From NCBI RefSeq assembly GCF_000621325.1, contig NZ_JHYQ01000024.1, positions 1 to 64,000 of the forward strand: 64,000 bases of DNA. Direction: 5' to 3'. Shown piece by piece: positions 35,294-43,880 of this stretch (positions are counted from its first letter, which is position 1; each line of letters opens with the position of its first letter). The DNA is from Thiothrix lacustris DSM 21227. GTDB taxonomy: Bacteria; Pseudomonadota; Gammaproteobacteria; Thiotrichales; Thiotrichaceae. The notes beneath the pieces were generated by a model, which had not been told where the DNA came from, ran no database searches, and was given only the letters and a program-made list of their open reading frames with translations. A program made the translations under genes and the position numbers.

Positions 35294-36523
35294 TTAATCA
35301 AGGTAGGGTGACCAAGCAGGGTCACGTACATCGCCCGCCTGTGAATACAGGCTCTGGTGGGCTTTGCCATTGTCACTGGCGACGGCCAATGAGTTACGCC
35401 CACCCGCATCGGTGGCGTATAGCACCATCATGCCATTTGGGGATATGGCCGGTGAATCGTCTTGTGTGCCGCGTGAAATGGTGCGCTCTTGTTTGCTGGC
35501 AGCATCCATGATGGTGATACTGGATGTGCCGCCATTTTGGCGCACCATTGCCACAGCATTGCCTGCAATGCTTGCTCCGGCGTTGTAACCACCGCTGAAT
35601 GACATGCGGCTTTCCGCACCACCATTCGGGGTGGTTTTGTAAAGCTGCGGCTGCCCGCTGCGGTCAGAAGTGAATACCAATGTGCCGCTGTCAGCCCATT
35701 GCGGTTCGGCATTGATGCCACGTGTATTGGTGATCTGGCGTGCGCCACTGCCATTACTTCCTGCCACGACGATATTGTAGTTGCCCCGGTCAGCAACGCT
35801 GTATGCAATGGAGCGCCCATCGGGTGACCAAGAGGGGGAAATGCTGGAACGGTTTGGATCAGAAATCGTGCGTTTCCCACCAGAGGCTAGGTCTTGCACA
35901 TACACGACTGGGCGTCCTGTTTCATAGGATACATAGGCAACTTGTTTGGCATCAGGTGACCAACTCGGTGACATGACCGGTTTGCGTGATGAGACGATGG
36001 TGCGTGGATTATAGCCATCTGCATCTGACACGATCAGTTGGTACGTTTGATTTTTTGCGGGGCCGCTGGCGGAAACATAGGCGATACGTGTATCGAAAGC
36101 ACCTTTTACGCCTGTTAGTTTCTCAAAGACTAGATCAGCTGCTTTATGCGCCATGCGCCGTTGATTGGGGTGTGCTGGAATGCGGAATGAGCCAACCGTT
36201 TGCCCATTGTTGACGTTGATTAGTTGGAAGTCTAATCCACCTGTTTGGCTGCCGATGATTGCGTATTCTGCTCCTGCTGCTTTAAGTGCATCTGGTGTAA
36301 GGTTTCCCGCTGCCCGAGTTGGGTCAATCAGGGCAAAGCGTCCGCTGCGTTGCAGGTCGGATTCGATTACTTTTGCCAGTGGTCCAAACGGTGCAACGAG
36401 CAGGCGTGTACCGTCGGTGGATGCATCGCTGTCAATGTGGATGTGCAAGTCTTCTGCCTGTGTCATGACCGGGAGCAACACACTGGCTGATAACAGGAGA
36501 GAGGTGAGAAGTTTCGTTTTCAT
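35294..36523 (-). CDS. tolB: Tol-Pal system protein TolB
   Basis: This 409-residue periplasmic protein has a signal peptide ending VMTQAE (about 24), an N-terminal domain (about 25-160), and a six-bladed WD40-like propeller shown by repeated SPSWSPDGRSIAY-type motifs (SPSWSPDAKQVAYVS, AEPQWADSGTLVFTS, SPAISPNGMMVLYAT, DPAWSPYL). It binds Pal and is contacted by TolA. It sits 11 bases before pal and 41 bases after tolA. Confidence 0.96.
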   Translation of the reverse strand: MKTKLLTSLLLSASVLLPVMTQAEDLHIHIDSDASTDGTRLLVAPFGPLAKVIESDLQRSGRFALIDPTRAAGNLTPDALKAAGAEYAIIGSQTGGLDFQLINVNNGQTVGSFRIPAHPNQRRMAHKAADLVFEKLTGVKGAFDTRIAYVSASGPAKNQTYQLIVSDADGYNPRTIVSSRKPVMSPSWSPDAKQVAYVSYETGRPVVYVQDLASGGKRTISDPNRSSISPSWSPDGRSIAYSVADRGNYNIVVAGSNGSGARQITNTRGINAEPQWADSGTLVFTSDRSGQPQLYKTTPNGGAESRMSFSGGYNAGASIAGNAVAMVRQNGGTSSITIMDAASKQERTISRGTQDDSPAISPNGMMVLYATDAGGRNSLAVASDNGKAHQSLYSQAGDVRDPAWSPYLD

Positions 36524-36564
36524 GGCTGTTACTCAGTTACTTAATCACTTATTTAATGACTTGT

Positions 36565-37875
36565 TCAGAAGGTAATGACAAGGGTATCGCCGTACAGTTC
36601 ATTGTATTCTGGTTTGGGGAATGGATCTGAACCGTGAATAGCTGCCTTCAGGGAGTCACAAAATGCTGGGCTACCCTCACAATTTAATGAGAAACGCCCG
36701 ATGCTGCCACCGTTGCGGACACTAACGCGTGCTGTTGCGGACATGCCAAAACTTTCAGATGGTTTGTTCCAGTTGCCTTTGACTTTGCGCTTAATGGCGT
36801 TTGACCAAGTGGCACGGGCATTGCTTAGGTCTCGACTACTAGGGCCAGCAGCAGCGGCCGCTGCTGCGGCCGCCCGACGGGCGTTGTCTTCTTCAGCAGC
36901 TTTGCGCTTGGCTTCCGCAGCCTTCCAGCGTTCGCGTTCAGCGGCGAGTTGAGAAGCTTCCTCTGCGGCTTTTGTGCGGGCAAGTGCTTCGGATTTTGCC
37001 TTAGCTTCTGCTTCGGCCTTGGCATTAGCAGCCGCTTTAGCTTCTGCCTTTGCAGCCGCTTCTGCCTTCGCTTGTGCTTTGGCGACCGCAGCGGCTTCAG
37101 CCACTCGTTCGGATTTTTCTCGGGCTTTTTTGTCAGCAATCGCTTTGGCGGCGGCTTCTGCCTTGGCTTGCGCTTTGGCGACCGCAGCGGCTTCCGCTGC
37201 TCGTTCGGATTTTTCTCGGGCTTTTTGGTCGGCAAGTGCTTTGGCGGCGGCTTCTGCTTTGGCTTGCGCTTTGGCTGCTTCTTTGCGTTCGGCAGCTTTG
37301 TTGGCTTCTAGCGCTTGACGACGTTCTTCAGCTCTGGCTTCTGCACGGCGACGGGCTTCTGCTTTTGCACGTTCTTCAGCGGCTGTCTCTTTGTATTCGG
37401 CGGCTTTTTCTGCGGCCGCTTTTTCTTGAGCGGCTTGCTGGGCTTTCTTTGCGGCCGCTTTTTCTTGAGCGGCTTGTTGGGCTTTTTCTGCTGCTGCTTT
37501 TTCTTGGGTAGCTTGTTGGGCTTTTTCTGCTGCTGCTTTTTCTTGGGCAGCTTGTTGGGCTTTTTCTGCTGACTTTTTATCAGCGAGTGCTTTGGCTTGG
37601 ATGTCTGCTTTACGTTGTGCGTCGGCAGTTTCTTTTTCAGTAATCGGAGGAGAGGTGTCTTCCGTTGCTTTTAGCGCTGTTCGTGCTGGTTCATTATCCG
37701 TTGGTTTTTCAGCTTCGGTGGTATCGGGGGGAACCATGACTTCGATGGCTGTGTTTTCAGCGACATCCGGGCGGTCAGTCCATTTAAAACTGAGTAATAG
37801 TACTACCACAATGAGAATGTGTAGTAAGACTGCCCAAAACAGTGCTTGTGGTTTGTTGAGTATTTCTTTGAACAT
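36565..37875 (-). CDS. tolA: Tol-Pal system protein TolA
   Basis: The protein has 436 residues. One inner-membrane helix lies at about 14-31 (FWAVLLHILIVVVLLLSF). A long Ala/Lys/Glu/Gln-rich helical domain follows (about 90-340), with four 13-residue repeats of EKAQQAAQEKAAA type, then longer 32-residue repeats, and a run of nine alanines. The C-terminal domain III starts near SNARATWSNAIKRKVKGNW and has the conserved disulfide cysteines in FSLNCEGSPAFCDS. TolA transmits the ion-motive force of TolQR to TolB-Pal. The internal repeats are in the DNA as well. Confidence 0.94.
   Translation of the reverse strand: MFKEILNKPQALFWAVLLHILIVVVLLLSFKWTDRPDVAENTAIEVMVPPDTTEAEKPTDNEPARTALKATEDTSPPITEKETADAQRKADIQAKALADKKSAEKAQQAAQEKAAAEKAQQATQEKAAAEKAQQAAQEKAAAKKAQQAAQEKAAAEKAAEYKETAAEERAKAEARRRAEARAEERRQALEANKAAERKEAAKAQAKAEAAAKALADQKAREKSERAAEAAAVAKAQAKAEAAAKAIADKKAREKSERVAEAAAVAKAQAKAEAAAKAEAKAAANAKAEAEAKAKSEALARTKAAEEASQLAAERERWKAAEAKRKAAEEDNARRAAAAAAAAAGPSSRDLSNARATWSNAIKRKVKGNWNKPSESFGMSATARVSVRNGGSIGRFSLNCEGSPAFCDSLKAAIHGSDPFPKPEYNELYGDTLVITF
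37402..37557. repeat. Four tandem 39-base repeats in tolA
   Basis: Units at 37402-37440, 37441-37479, 37480-37518 and 37519-37557 follow GGCTTTTTCTGC(G/T)GC(C/T)GC and encode 13-residue helical repeats on the minus strand. Near-identity suggests recent unit gain by slippage or recombination. Units preserve the frame. Confidence 0.85.
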
Positions 37876-37902
37876 GATCTTGTTTAGCCCTTCATCAGAT
37901 CA

Positions 37903-38328
37903 TTACTGTTGGTCAGGTGGCGCTGGGTCAGCCATCAGACCGATTTTTTTGGCACCTGCTTTTTGTACCGCAACCATTGCGTTCATTAGGTGGCGGTACT
38001 CTACCGTGCTGTCGGCTTTGACATAGACCGGGCGTTCGGCTTTGGCATCCAGTTGGCTGGTTATGTAGGTGGTTACGCTGTCGGCTGGTACTTCTGAGCC
38101 GTCGTCCAAAAACAGTTTACCCGTAGCATCCACCGAAATGGTGAGTGGCTCTTGCTGGTTATTAGCATCCAGCGGTTCGGCTTGTGCATCGGGTGCGTCG
38201 ACCTTTACCCCAGTTTGCATGATGGGGGCTGTGACCATGAAAATGACCAGCAATACCAGCATTACGTCTATATAAGGAACTACGTTCATTTCTGCCATGA
38301 TTTTACGGCGGCGACGTGGGGCGCTCAT
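37903..38328 (-). CDS. tolR: Tol-Pal system protein TolR
   Basis: This 141-residue ExbD/TolR family protein has one N-terminal helix with the key aspartate in VVPYIDVMLVLLVIFMV, and a periplasmic domain including YVKADSTVEYRHLMNAMVAVQKAGAKKIGLM. It forms the proton-driven motor with TolQ. The start overlaps the tolQ stop by 4 bases. Confidence 0.96.
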   Translation of the reverse strand: MSAPRRRRKIMAEMNVVPYIDVMLVLLVIFMVTAPIMQTGVKVDAPDAQAEPLDANNQQEPLTISVDATGKLFLDDGSEVPADSVTTYITSQLDAKAERPVYVKADSTVEYRHLMNAMVAVQKAGAKKIGLMADPAPPDQQ

Positions 38329-39011
38329 GCAGGTTTCCTTTGGGTGCTGGCATGGCGTTCCAGTAATGCGGTGAATTCTTCGCGGAAGTTGTCGTAACTC
38401 ACTACCAAACGGTCAATTTTGTCACTGAAACGGTTGTAGGCGATCACCGCCGGAATCGCGGCAAACAGGCCGATGGCTGTGGCAATCAGGGCTTCGGCAA
38501 TGCCGGGCGCGACGACGCCGAGGGTGGCTTGTTGCATTTGTCCGAGTGAAATGAATGAGTTCATGATCCCCCACACGGTTCCAAACAAGCCAACATAGGG
38601 GCTGGTGGAGCCGACGGTCGCTAAAAATGCCAGATTTCTTTCCAGATCGTCTACCTCTTTAGAGGCTGCAACCCGCATCGAGCGTTGCACAGAATCGGTG
38701 ACGGAAAGTCGCGAGTTTGGGTCTATGTTGAGCGCTCGTTTGTATTCGTGGAAGCCATCATAAAAAATACGCTCTAAGCCGCGCCGATTCACTTTCTGAG
38801 ACAGGTCTTCGTACAGGGAGTTCAATGACACTCCACTCCAGAAGCGTTCTTCAAATTTGGTGACACTGCTTTGTGTGCTGCTGATGGTGCTGGACTTGAC
38901 CATGATGAGTGTCCAGGAGAGTAAGGATGCGATAATAAGTAAAGCCATGACGATTTTTACGACGAGGCTGGCATCCATAATCAATTTTAGGATGGAAAGA
39001 TCTGTTGTCAC
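38325..39011 (-). CDS. tolQ: Tol-Pal system protein TolQ
   Basis: This 228-residue ExbB/TolQ family protein has three membrane helices: about 15-37, then 135-160 (STSPYVGLFGTVWGIMNSF) and 170-195 (VAPGIAEALIATAIGLFAAIPAVIAYN), with the conserved threonine and proline motor residues in these segments. It is coupled by 4-base overlaps to ybgC upstream and tolR downstream. Confidence 0.96.
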   Translation of the reverse strand: MTTDLSILKLIMDASLVVKIVMALLIIASLLSWTLIMVKSSTISSTQSSVTKFEERFWSGVSLNSLYEDLSQKVNRRGLERIFYDGFHEYKRALNIDPNSRLSVTDSVQRSMRVAASKEVDDLERNLAFLATVGSTSPYVGLFGTVWGIMNSFISLGQMQQATLGVVAPGIAEALIATAIGLFAAIPAVIAYNRFSDKIDRLVVSYDNFREEFTALLERHASTQRKPA

Positions 39012-39436
39012 TGAAGGAGTTCCCTTATCTGTATTGGAATAGTTTTTGCCCGAAATGTGCCCATAGCTACACAGACTACTTTGACGCTAGCTGTTGTCAA
39101 TAGTTCAGGTGAATTATTCACGCTGTCACGCCAGATACTTTGTTTGAAAACCATGCTCGCTCGCCCGATGTCGCTAATATTCGCGGTTATGGTTAGGGCA
39201 TCATTGAAACGAGCGGGCTTGCGGTACTGAATATCGAGGCTACCGACCACAAATACGATGCCCAATTCTTGTGCTAATGTGTCTTGCTCAAAGCCAAGTG
39301 TGCGTAGCCATTCGGTGCGGGTGCGCTCCATAAATTTTAGGTAATTGGCGTGATATACCACTCCCCCTGCATCGGTGTCTTCGTAATACACCCGTATCGG
39401 TAGTGTAAAGGCGTGGGGTTCATTCAAATAGGTCAA
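39008..39436 (-). CDS. ybgC: Tol-Pal-associated acyl-CoA thioesterase YbgC
   Basis: This hotdog-fold thioesterase has the YbgC motif [29 protein letters not shown] (catalytic Asp and His), shown here only in part: [18 protein letters not shown]. The start is set at TTG 39436, giving 142 residues, because GGAGGG lies 9 bases upstream inside the ruvB 3' end; the in-frame ATG at 39466 would overlap ruvB by 47 bases without a ribosome site. The last 4 bases overlap tolQ. The role is in acyl-CoA or phospholipid metabolism next to the Tol motor. Confidence 0.9.
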   Translation of the reverse strand: MTYLNEPHAFTLPIRVYYEDTDAGGVVYHANYLKFMERTRTEWLRTLGFEQDTLAQELGIVFVVGSLDIQYRKPARFNDALTITANISDIGRASMVFKQSIWRDSVNNSPELLTTASVKVVCVAMGTFRAKTIPIQIRELLQ

Positions 39437-40487
39437 GGCTTGTACCCTCCTGATTAGTGCTGTCATCTGGTGGGTTGAGGCGTGCCGGAATATTTAGCCC
39501 AAAGTGTTGCCAAGCGCGGCGGGTAGCAACCCTGCCGCGTGGGGTGCGCATCAGAAAGCCTTGCTGAATTAGGAAGGGTTCGAGTACATCTTCAATCGTA
39601 CCTCGCTCTTCGCCAATGGCGGCAGCTAGGCTATCGACTCCAACAGGACCGCCGTCAAATTTTTCCATAACAGCCAGCAGTAAGCGCCTGTCCATGTGGT
39701 CGAAGCCTTGGTGGTCGACGTTGAGCATGTTGAGGGCTTTGTCAGCCATATCACGATCAATTAGGCCATTGCCTTTTACTTGCACGTAATCACGCACCCG
39801 TCGCAGTAAGCGGTTAGCAATACGTGGTGTGCCACGTGAACGCCGGGCGATTTCTCGTGCACCATCTGCATCAATGGTCGCACCAATAATGGTTGAAGCA
39901 CGCTGTACGATGTAGGCAAGATCGTCGACATTGTAAAACTCTAGACGCTGAACAATACCGAAACGATCTCGCAATGGTGAAGTCAGTAATCCGGCACGAG
40001 TGGTTGCTCCAATAAGTGTGAAGGGTGGGAGATCAAGCTTGATGGAACGTGCCGCTGGGCCATCGCCTATCATGATGTCGAGTTGGAAATCTTCCATAGC
40101 AGGGTAGAGGATTTCTTCTACTACAGGGCTAAGTCGGTGGATTTCGTCTATAAAGAGTACATCGTGTGGTTCTAGATTGGTTAGTAGTGCTGCGAGGTCT
40201 CCCGCTTTTTCGAGTACTGGCCCTGATGTCTGGCGAAGATTAGCGCCCATTTCCTGAGCGATAATGTGTGAAAGCGTTGTTTTACCTAGCCCCGGAGGGC
40301 CAAAAATCAGGACGTGATCGAGTGCATCTCCTCGGTGTCGAGCAGCATGAATGAAAATCTCCATCTGCTCGCGTACGATAGGTTGGCCTATGTAATCTTG
40401 CAGGCGGCGAGGGCGTATATGCTCATCCGCATAAGTTTCTTCGTGTCGAGTATGCGGTGAAAGAAGGTGAGGTGTTTGCTTTTCCAT
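39420..40487 (-). CDS. ruvB: Holliday junction branch migration helicase RuvB
   Basis: This 355-residue AAA+ protein has [11 protein letters not shown], Walker [15 protein letters not shown], Walker [14 protein letters not shown], sensor/arginine-finger region [20 protein letters not shown], and a C-terminal winged helix ([22 protein letters not shown]). It drives Holliday junction migration with RuvA. ruvA and ruvC are not upstream; instead an AT-rich kilobase precedes it. First gene of the Tol-Pal transcription unit here. Confidence 0.97.
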   Translation of the reverse strand: MEKQTPHLLSPHTRHEETYADEHIRPRRLQDYIGQPIVREQMEIFIHAARHRGDALDHVLIFGPPGLGKTTLSHIIAQEMGANLRQTSGPVLEKAGDLAALLTNLEPHDVLFIDEIHRLSPVVEEILYPAMEDFQLDIMIGDGPAARSIKLDLPPFTLIGATTRAGLLTSPLRDRFGIVQRLEFYNVDDLAYIVQRASTIIGATIDADGAREIARRSRGTPRIANRLLRRVRDYVQVKGNGLIDRDMADKALNMLNVDHQGFDHMDRRLLLAVMEKFDGGPVGVDSLAAAIGEERGTIEDVLEPFLIQQGFLMRTPRGRVATRRAWQHFGLNIPARLNPPDDSTNQEGTSLDLFE

Positions 40488-41597
40488 GAGATCAGTATTT
40501 TATGTGTCCATTCAGTGAGTGCATTTTAACGACTTTAACTCAGGCCATGCTAGCGCTTGCTATAGATTTCCAGTCTTCCCAAACTATGCCTCATAGATAT
40601 GACGGACTTATGAGCTTATGAGTCGATCATGGCATCTTAATAAGCTTTTGCAATGACTCGATGTGATTCTCATCATGATGGTTGATGTTGGAGATGCTGT
40701 CTTTTAGTGAAATTGGAGTCTCCGTCATAAATTTGATGAATTCGATGTTGTGAGTGGCGTTTCGGTGTCAACGGGGTATTTCAGATTGGTATCGTTCTCT
40801 GCTTTTGGAGGAAATTTCGCTCATAACTGTCATGCCTATGAGACTTTCTTGTGCCAGGTTTCTGTTAGGTGGCTGTTTTCTGCACACAATATATCTAATT
40901 TAATGATAAAAAGATCATTCTTTTATTTACGATCAAAAAAATGCATGAAAAACATGAAAAATAAACAAAAATCGTTGAAAAACGAACTATAGTTTGCCAC
41001 TAAGGCATTAAGATTATTTATTTTTATATGATTTCCTTATGATAAAATACGTTTTTTTTTATGAATAAAATTTTGTATGAAAAATACCGCATACATTTAT
41101 AAATAAATCTTAATACGATTTTTTGATGAAAAATGTTCTTTCAGTGATAGGTGGCGTTGCTATATTTCTATAAAACACTATACTATGTTTATACATCGAT
41201 TAAATGATGTGTTTTTATGAAAGGGCAAAAGCTTCATAAATTATTTTTATTTGGCATGGTCGAAATCTTGGCGCGAACAAGTGAGTTTGGATAGAATTAT
41301 TTAATGAGGCCTGTTGGCTTGCTGTGAACTTCATCTGTCTGATTTGCTTGTGATATTTTGGTGTTAGCATGTGCGAATACTTTCTCCCTTCTTTTGGTTG
41401 GGGTGTGGGGTTCATGCGCATATTCCGAAGCTGGTTTCACTGGTTCTCGCGTATTGGTAGATCATAGTAGGAATATTTTTCGTCTGATATTGCTGTGCTT
41501 GGGGTGACTCAAGGGGCGGTAGCGTCTTGGTGATTGATTTTCTCAGATGCCATCAGTAATGGTAAATTATGGACGCTTTTGTGAACAGGAGGTTCCG
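40488..41597. other. AT-rich 1.1-kb leader between ruvB and the polysaccharide operon
   Basis: No convincing gene is seen. The stretch is markedly AT-rich, especially 40870-41230, with A and T runs. An 80-codon open frame at 40750-40992 has no family resemblance and no ribosome site. It must contain the ruvB promoter (right-to-left) and that of the polysaccharide operon. The only recognisable signal is the ops element near its right end. Confidence 0.6.
41515..41525 (+). promoter_or_regulatory. ops/JUMPstart element for RfaH-type antitermination
   Basis: GGCGGTAGCGT matches the conserved ops core, preceded by AAGG as in many JUMPstart sequences. It sits 73 bases before the predicted GTG start of the first polysaccharide gene, in the right orientation. 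In enterics such sites pause RNA polymerase and recruit RfaH to long polysaccharide operons. Confidence 0.75.
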
Positions 41598-42659
41598 GTG
41601 AGTTTTGCGGGCATTTTTTTATTAGTATCTTTTATATCTGCTTTGTCGATTCTGCTCCTAACGCCGTTGGCGGAGAAGCTTGGTTTGGTCGACATTCCTA
41701 ATGATCAGCGCAAGTTCCATCATGGGCGCATTCCGTTAATCGGTGGCGTGTCCATTTATGCTGGGCTGGTAATGGGCATTTCTCTGTTTATCGCACCCGA
41801 TAACAGCTCGTTGACCTATTTGGCTTGTAGTAGCCTACTAGTTGCCTTGGGTATTGCAGATGATTCTAAGGATTTGTCTGCGGGGTTCCGGTTGTTGTTT
41901 CAGAGCCTTGTGGCAGGCTTAATGTGCTACGGAAGTGGGATGCATATCCAATTTCTAGGGGATATTTTAGGGTTTGGTAACGTTGATCTTGGTGCATATG
42001 GTTATGTTCTAACTGTTATGGCTGTCATTGCTGCTATCAATGCCTTTAACATGATCGATGGAATTGATGGTTTACTGGGGATTTCGTCTTTAGTCACCTT
42101 TGTGAGCATGGGCTTCCTATTCTATTTGAATCATGATGATACAGGTATGGTTTTGGCTCTGATCATCTCTGTCGCATTGATTCCTTACTTAGTAGCAAAC
42201 TTAGGCTTATCAAGCGTTGTATTTAAGAAGATTTTCATGGGTGACACCGGGTCAATGTTGATTGGGTTTACTGTTGTCTGGTTGTTGATTCAGGGTACTC
42301 ATGCTGAAGTTCTTCAGCCTGATGGATCGTATAAAACTGCATTTTCTCCATCAGCAGCATTGTGGCTCATCGCCTTCCCCTTGATGGATATGGTACGGGT
42401 TATTGTTGTGAGAGTGTTGCACGGTAAGTCGCCTCTTAAGGCTGATCGCACACACCTTCATCATCTATTCCAACAACAAGGTGATAGTAAGTTCATTGCA
42501 CTTCTGAAAATCTGCACTTTGTCAGCATTTCTTGCGGTTGTTGGTATTGCAATGCATGTTAGCGGTGTAAGGGAAGCGATCATCTTCCTGCTTTTCCTGT
42601 TAGGCTTTGTTTTGTTCGCCTACAGGGTAAGCCGACTAAAAAAAGAAATTGTTCAGTAG
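41598..42659 (+). CDS. Undecaprenyl-phosphate GlcNAc-1-phosphate transferase, WecA-like
   Basis: The start is GTG 41598, with AGGAGG 5 bases upstream, giving 353 residues; an ATG at 41547 lacks such a site. It is a MraY/WecA family membrane protein with about ten helices. Catalytic motifs: LGIADDSKD (Mg-binding Asp pair), AFNMIDGIDGLLG, MGDTGS and the histidine motif RTHLHHLFQQQG. It loads the first sugar phosphate on the lipid carrier, initiating repeat-unit assembly on the inner leaflet. First gene after the ops site. Confidence 0.92.
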   Translation: MSFAGIFLLVSFISALSILLLTPLAEKLGLVDIPNDQRKFHHGRIPLIGGVSIYAGLVMGISLFIAPDNSSLTYLACSSLLVALGIADDSKDLSAGFRLLFQSLVAGLMCYGSGMHIQFLGDILGFGNVDLGAYGYVLTVMAVIAAINAFNMIDGIDGLLGISSLVTFVSMGFLFYLNHDDTGMVLALIISVALIPYLVANLGLSSVVFKKIFMGDTGSMLIGFTVVWLLIQGTHAEVLQPDGSYKTAFSPSAALWLIAFPLMDMVRVIVVRVLHGKSPLKADRTHLHHLFQQQGDSKFIALLKICTLSAFLAVVGIAMHVSGVREAIIFLLFLLGFVLFAYRVSRLKKEIVQ

Positions 42660-42688
42660 TAGCTTATTCAGTATAGGGAATAATATAA

Positions 42689-43813
42689 ATGACTCAATTA
42701 CAACAGAATAATGGTTTTTTGCCGATTTCTAGGCCGACCATTACTAAAAAAGAAATCGAGTATGTGACGGCTGCCATTGCATCGGGATGGGTTTCCTCCC
42801 TTGGCGAGTACATCACCGCATTTGAAGAGAAGTTTGCCAAGTTTTGTGGCACAAAATACGCGCTAACGTGTAGCAATGGTACTACTTCATTGCACTTGGC
42901 ATTAGTCACCATGGGTATTGAGGCCGGTGATGAAATCATCATGCCTGATTTGACCTTTATTGCGACGGCTAATGCTGCGAAATACATTGGAGCCGTTCCT
43001 GTCTTGGTGGATATTGACCCTGAGACATTGTGCATTGATCCTGCGGCTATCGAGGCTGCCATCACTGAAAAGACCAAGGCGATTATGCCTGTGCATCTTT
43101 ATGGGCATCCGGCTAATATGCCCGCTATTATGGCTATTGCCGAAAAATACCAGTTACTGGTCATTGAGGATGCAGCAGAAGCTCATGGGGCTGAAATCAA
43201 CGGCAAGAAAGTGGGCTCTTGGGGTCATTGTGGATCATTCAGTTTTTATGGTAATAAGGTCATCACTTCGGGTGAAGGTGGCATGATTACGACGGATGAT
43301 GAAGCTTTATATACCCGTGCTAAGTACTTACGTGATCATGCGATGAGTCCTACTAAGCGTTATTGGCATACTGAGGTAGGTTTTAACTACCGTATGACCA
43401 ATTTGCAAGCAGCATTGGGTTTGGCTCAGCTTGAACGTATTGAGGAAATTCTTGAGAAGAAGCAAAAAATCTTTTCTTGGTATCAAGCATCGTTAGATGG
43501 CTTATCAGGCATCTCATTGAATAGAACGGCACCTTGGGCGAAAAATGTTTACTGGATGGTGACCTTCGAAATTGCTGGTATTGATGAAGCTCAACGTGAT
43601 GAATTCATAAAAAAATTGCGTGAATATGATATTGATAGTCGCCCTTATTTTTACCCCCTGTCTGAAATGGCTGACTATCCCAATACCAATACACCTGTGA
43701 CCTATCAGATTTATAAAACGGGTATTAATTTACCATCTTACTTTGATATGGAGGAGCGTGACGTCGAAAGAGTATGCGCGGCTGTCAGAAAATGTATGGA
43801 AATGTTCCAATAA
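42689..43813 (+). CDS. DegT/DnrJ aminotransferase, probable GDP-perosamine synthase
   Basis: This 374-residue PLP enzyme has SNGTTSLHLAL, VIEDAAEAHGAE and SFYGNKVITSGEGGM with the Schiff-base lysine K190. The AEAHGAE...SFYGNK pattern is close to RfbE/Per perosamine synthases, which aminate GDP-4-keto-6-deoxymannose. The substrate would come from Gmd encoded in the same cluster, which supports the call. A UDP-sugar aminotransferase remains possible. Confidence 0.85.
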   Translation: MTQLQQNNGFLPISRPTITKKEIEYVTAAIASGWVSSLGEYITAFEEKFAKFCGTKYALTCSNGTTSLHLALVTMGIEAGDEIIMPDLTFIATANAAKYIGAVPVLVDIDPETLCIDPAAIEAAITEKTKAIMPVHLYGHPANMPAIMAIAEKYQLLVIEDAAEAHGAEINGKKVGSWGHCGSFSFYGNKVITSGEGGMITTDDEALYTRAKYLRDHAMSPTKRYWHTEVGFNYRMTNLQAALGLAQLERIEEILEKKQKIFSWYQASLDGLSGISLNRTAPWAKNVYWMVTFEIAGIDEAQRDEFIKKLREYDIDSRPYFYPLSEMADYPNTNTPVTYQIYKTGINLPSYFDMEERDVERVCAAVRKCMEMFQ

Positions 43814-43880
43814 AAAGTTAGAATGTCTACATCAGGCTAAATAATTGGCCTGATGTCGCAAACCCCAGAGTTATTCAATA

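Noticed and set aside
37050-37570. Regular repeats considered as a CRISPR array
   Set aside because: Units are contiguous coding repeats in tolA without spacers. No CRISPR-like array was seen anywhere in the window.
36949-37572. Several plus-strand open frames rich in Phe, Leu and Cys
   Set aside because: Mirror frames of the Ala/Lys/Glu-rich repeats of tolA.
40750-40992. 80-codon open frame in the AT-rich leader
   Set aside because: No ribosome site, no domain and a composition that follows the surrounding AT-rich DNA.
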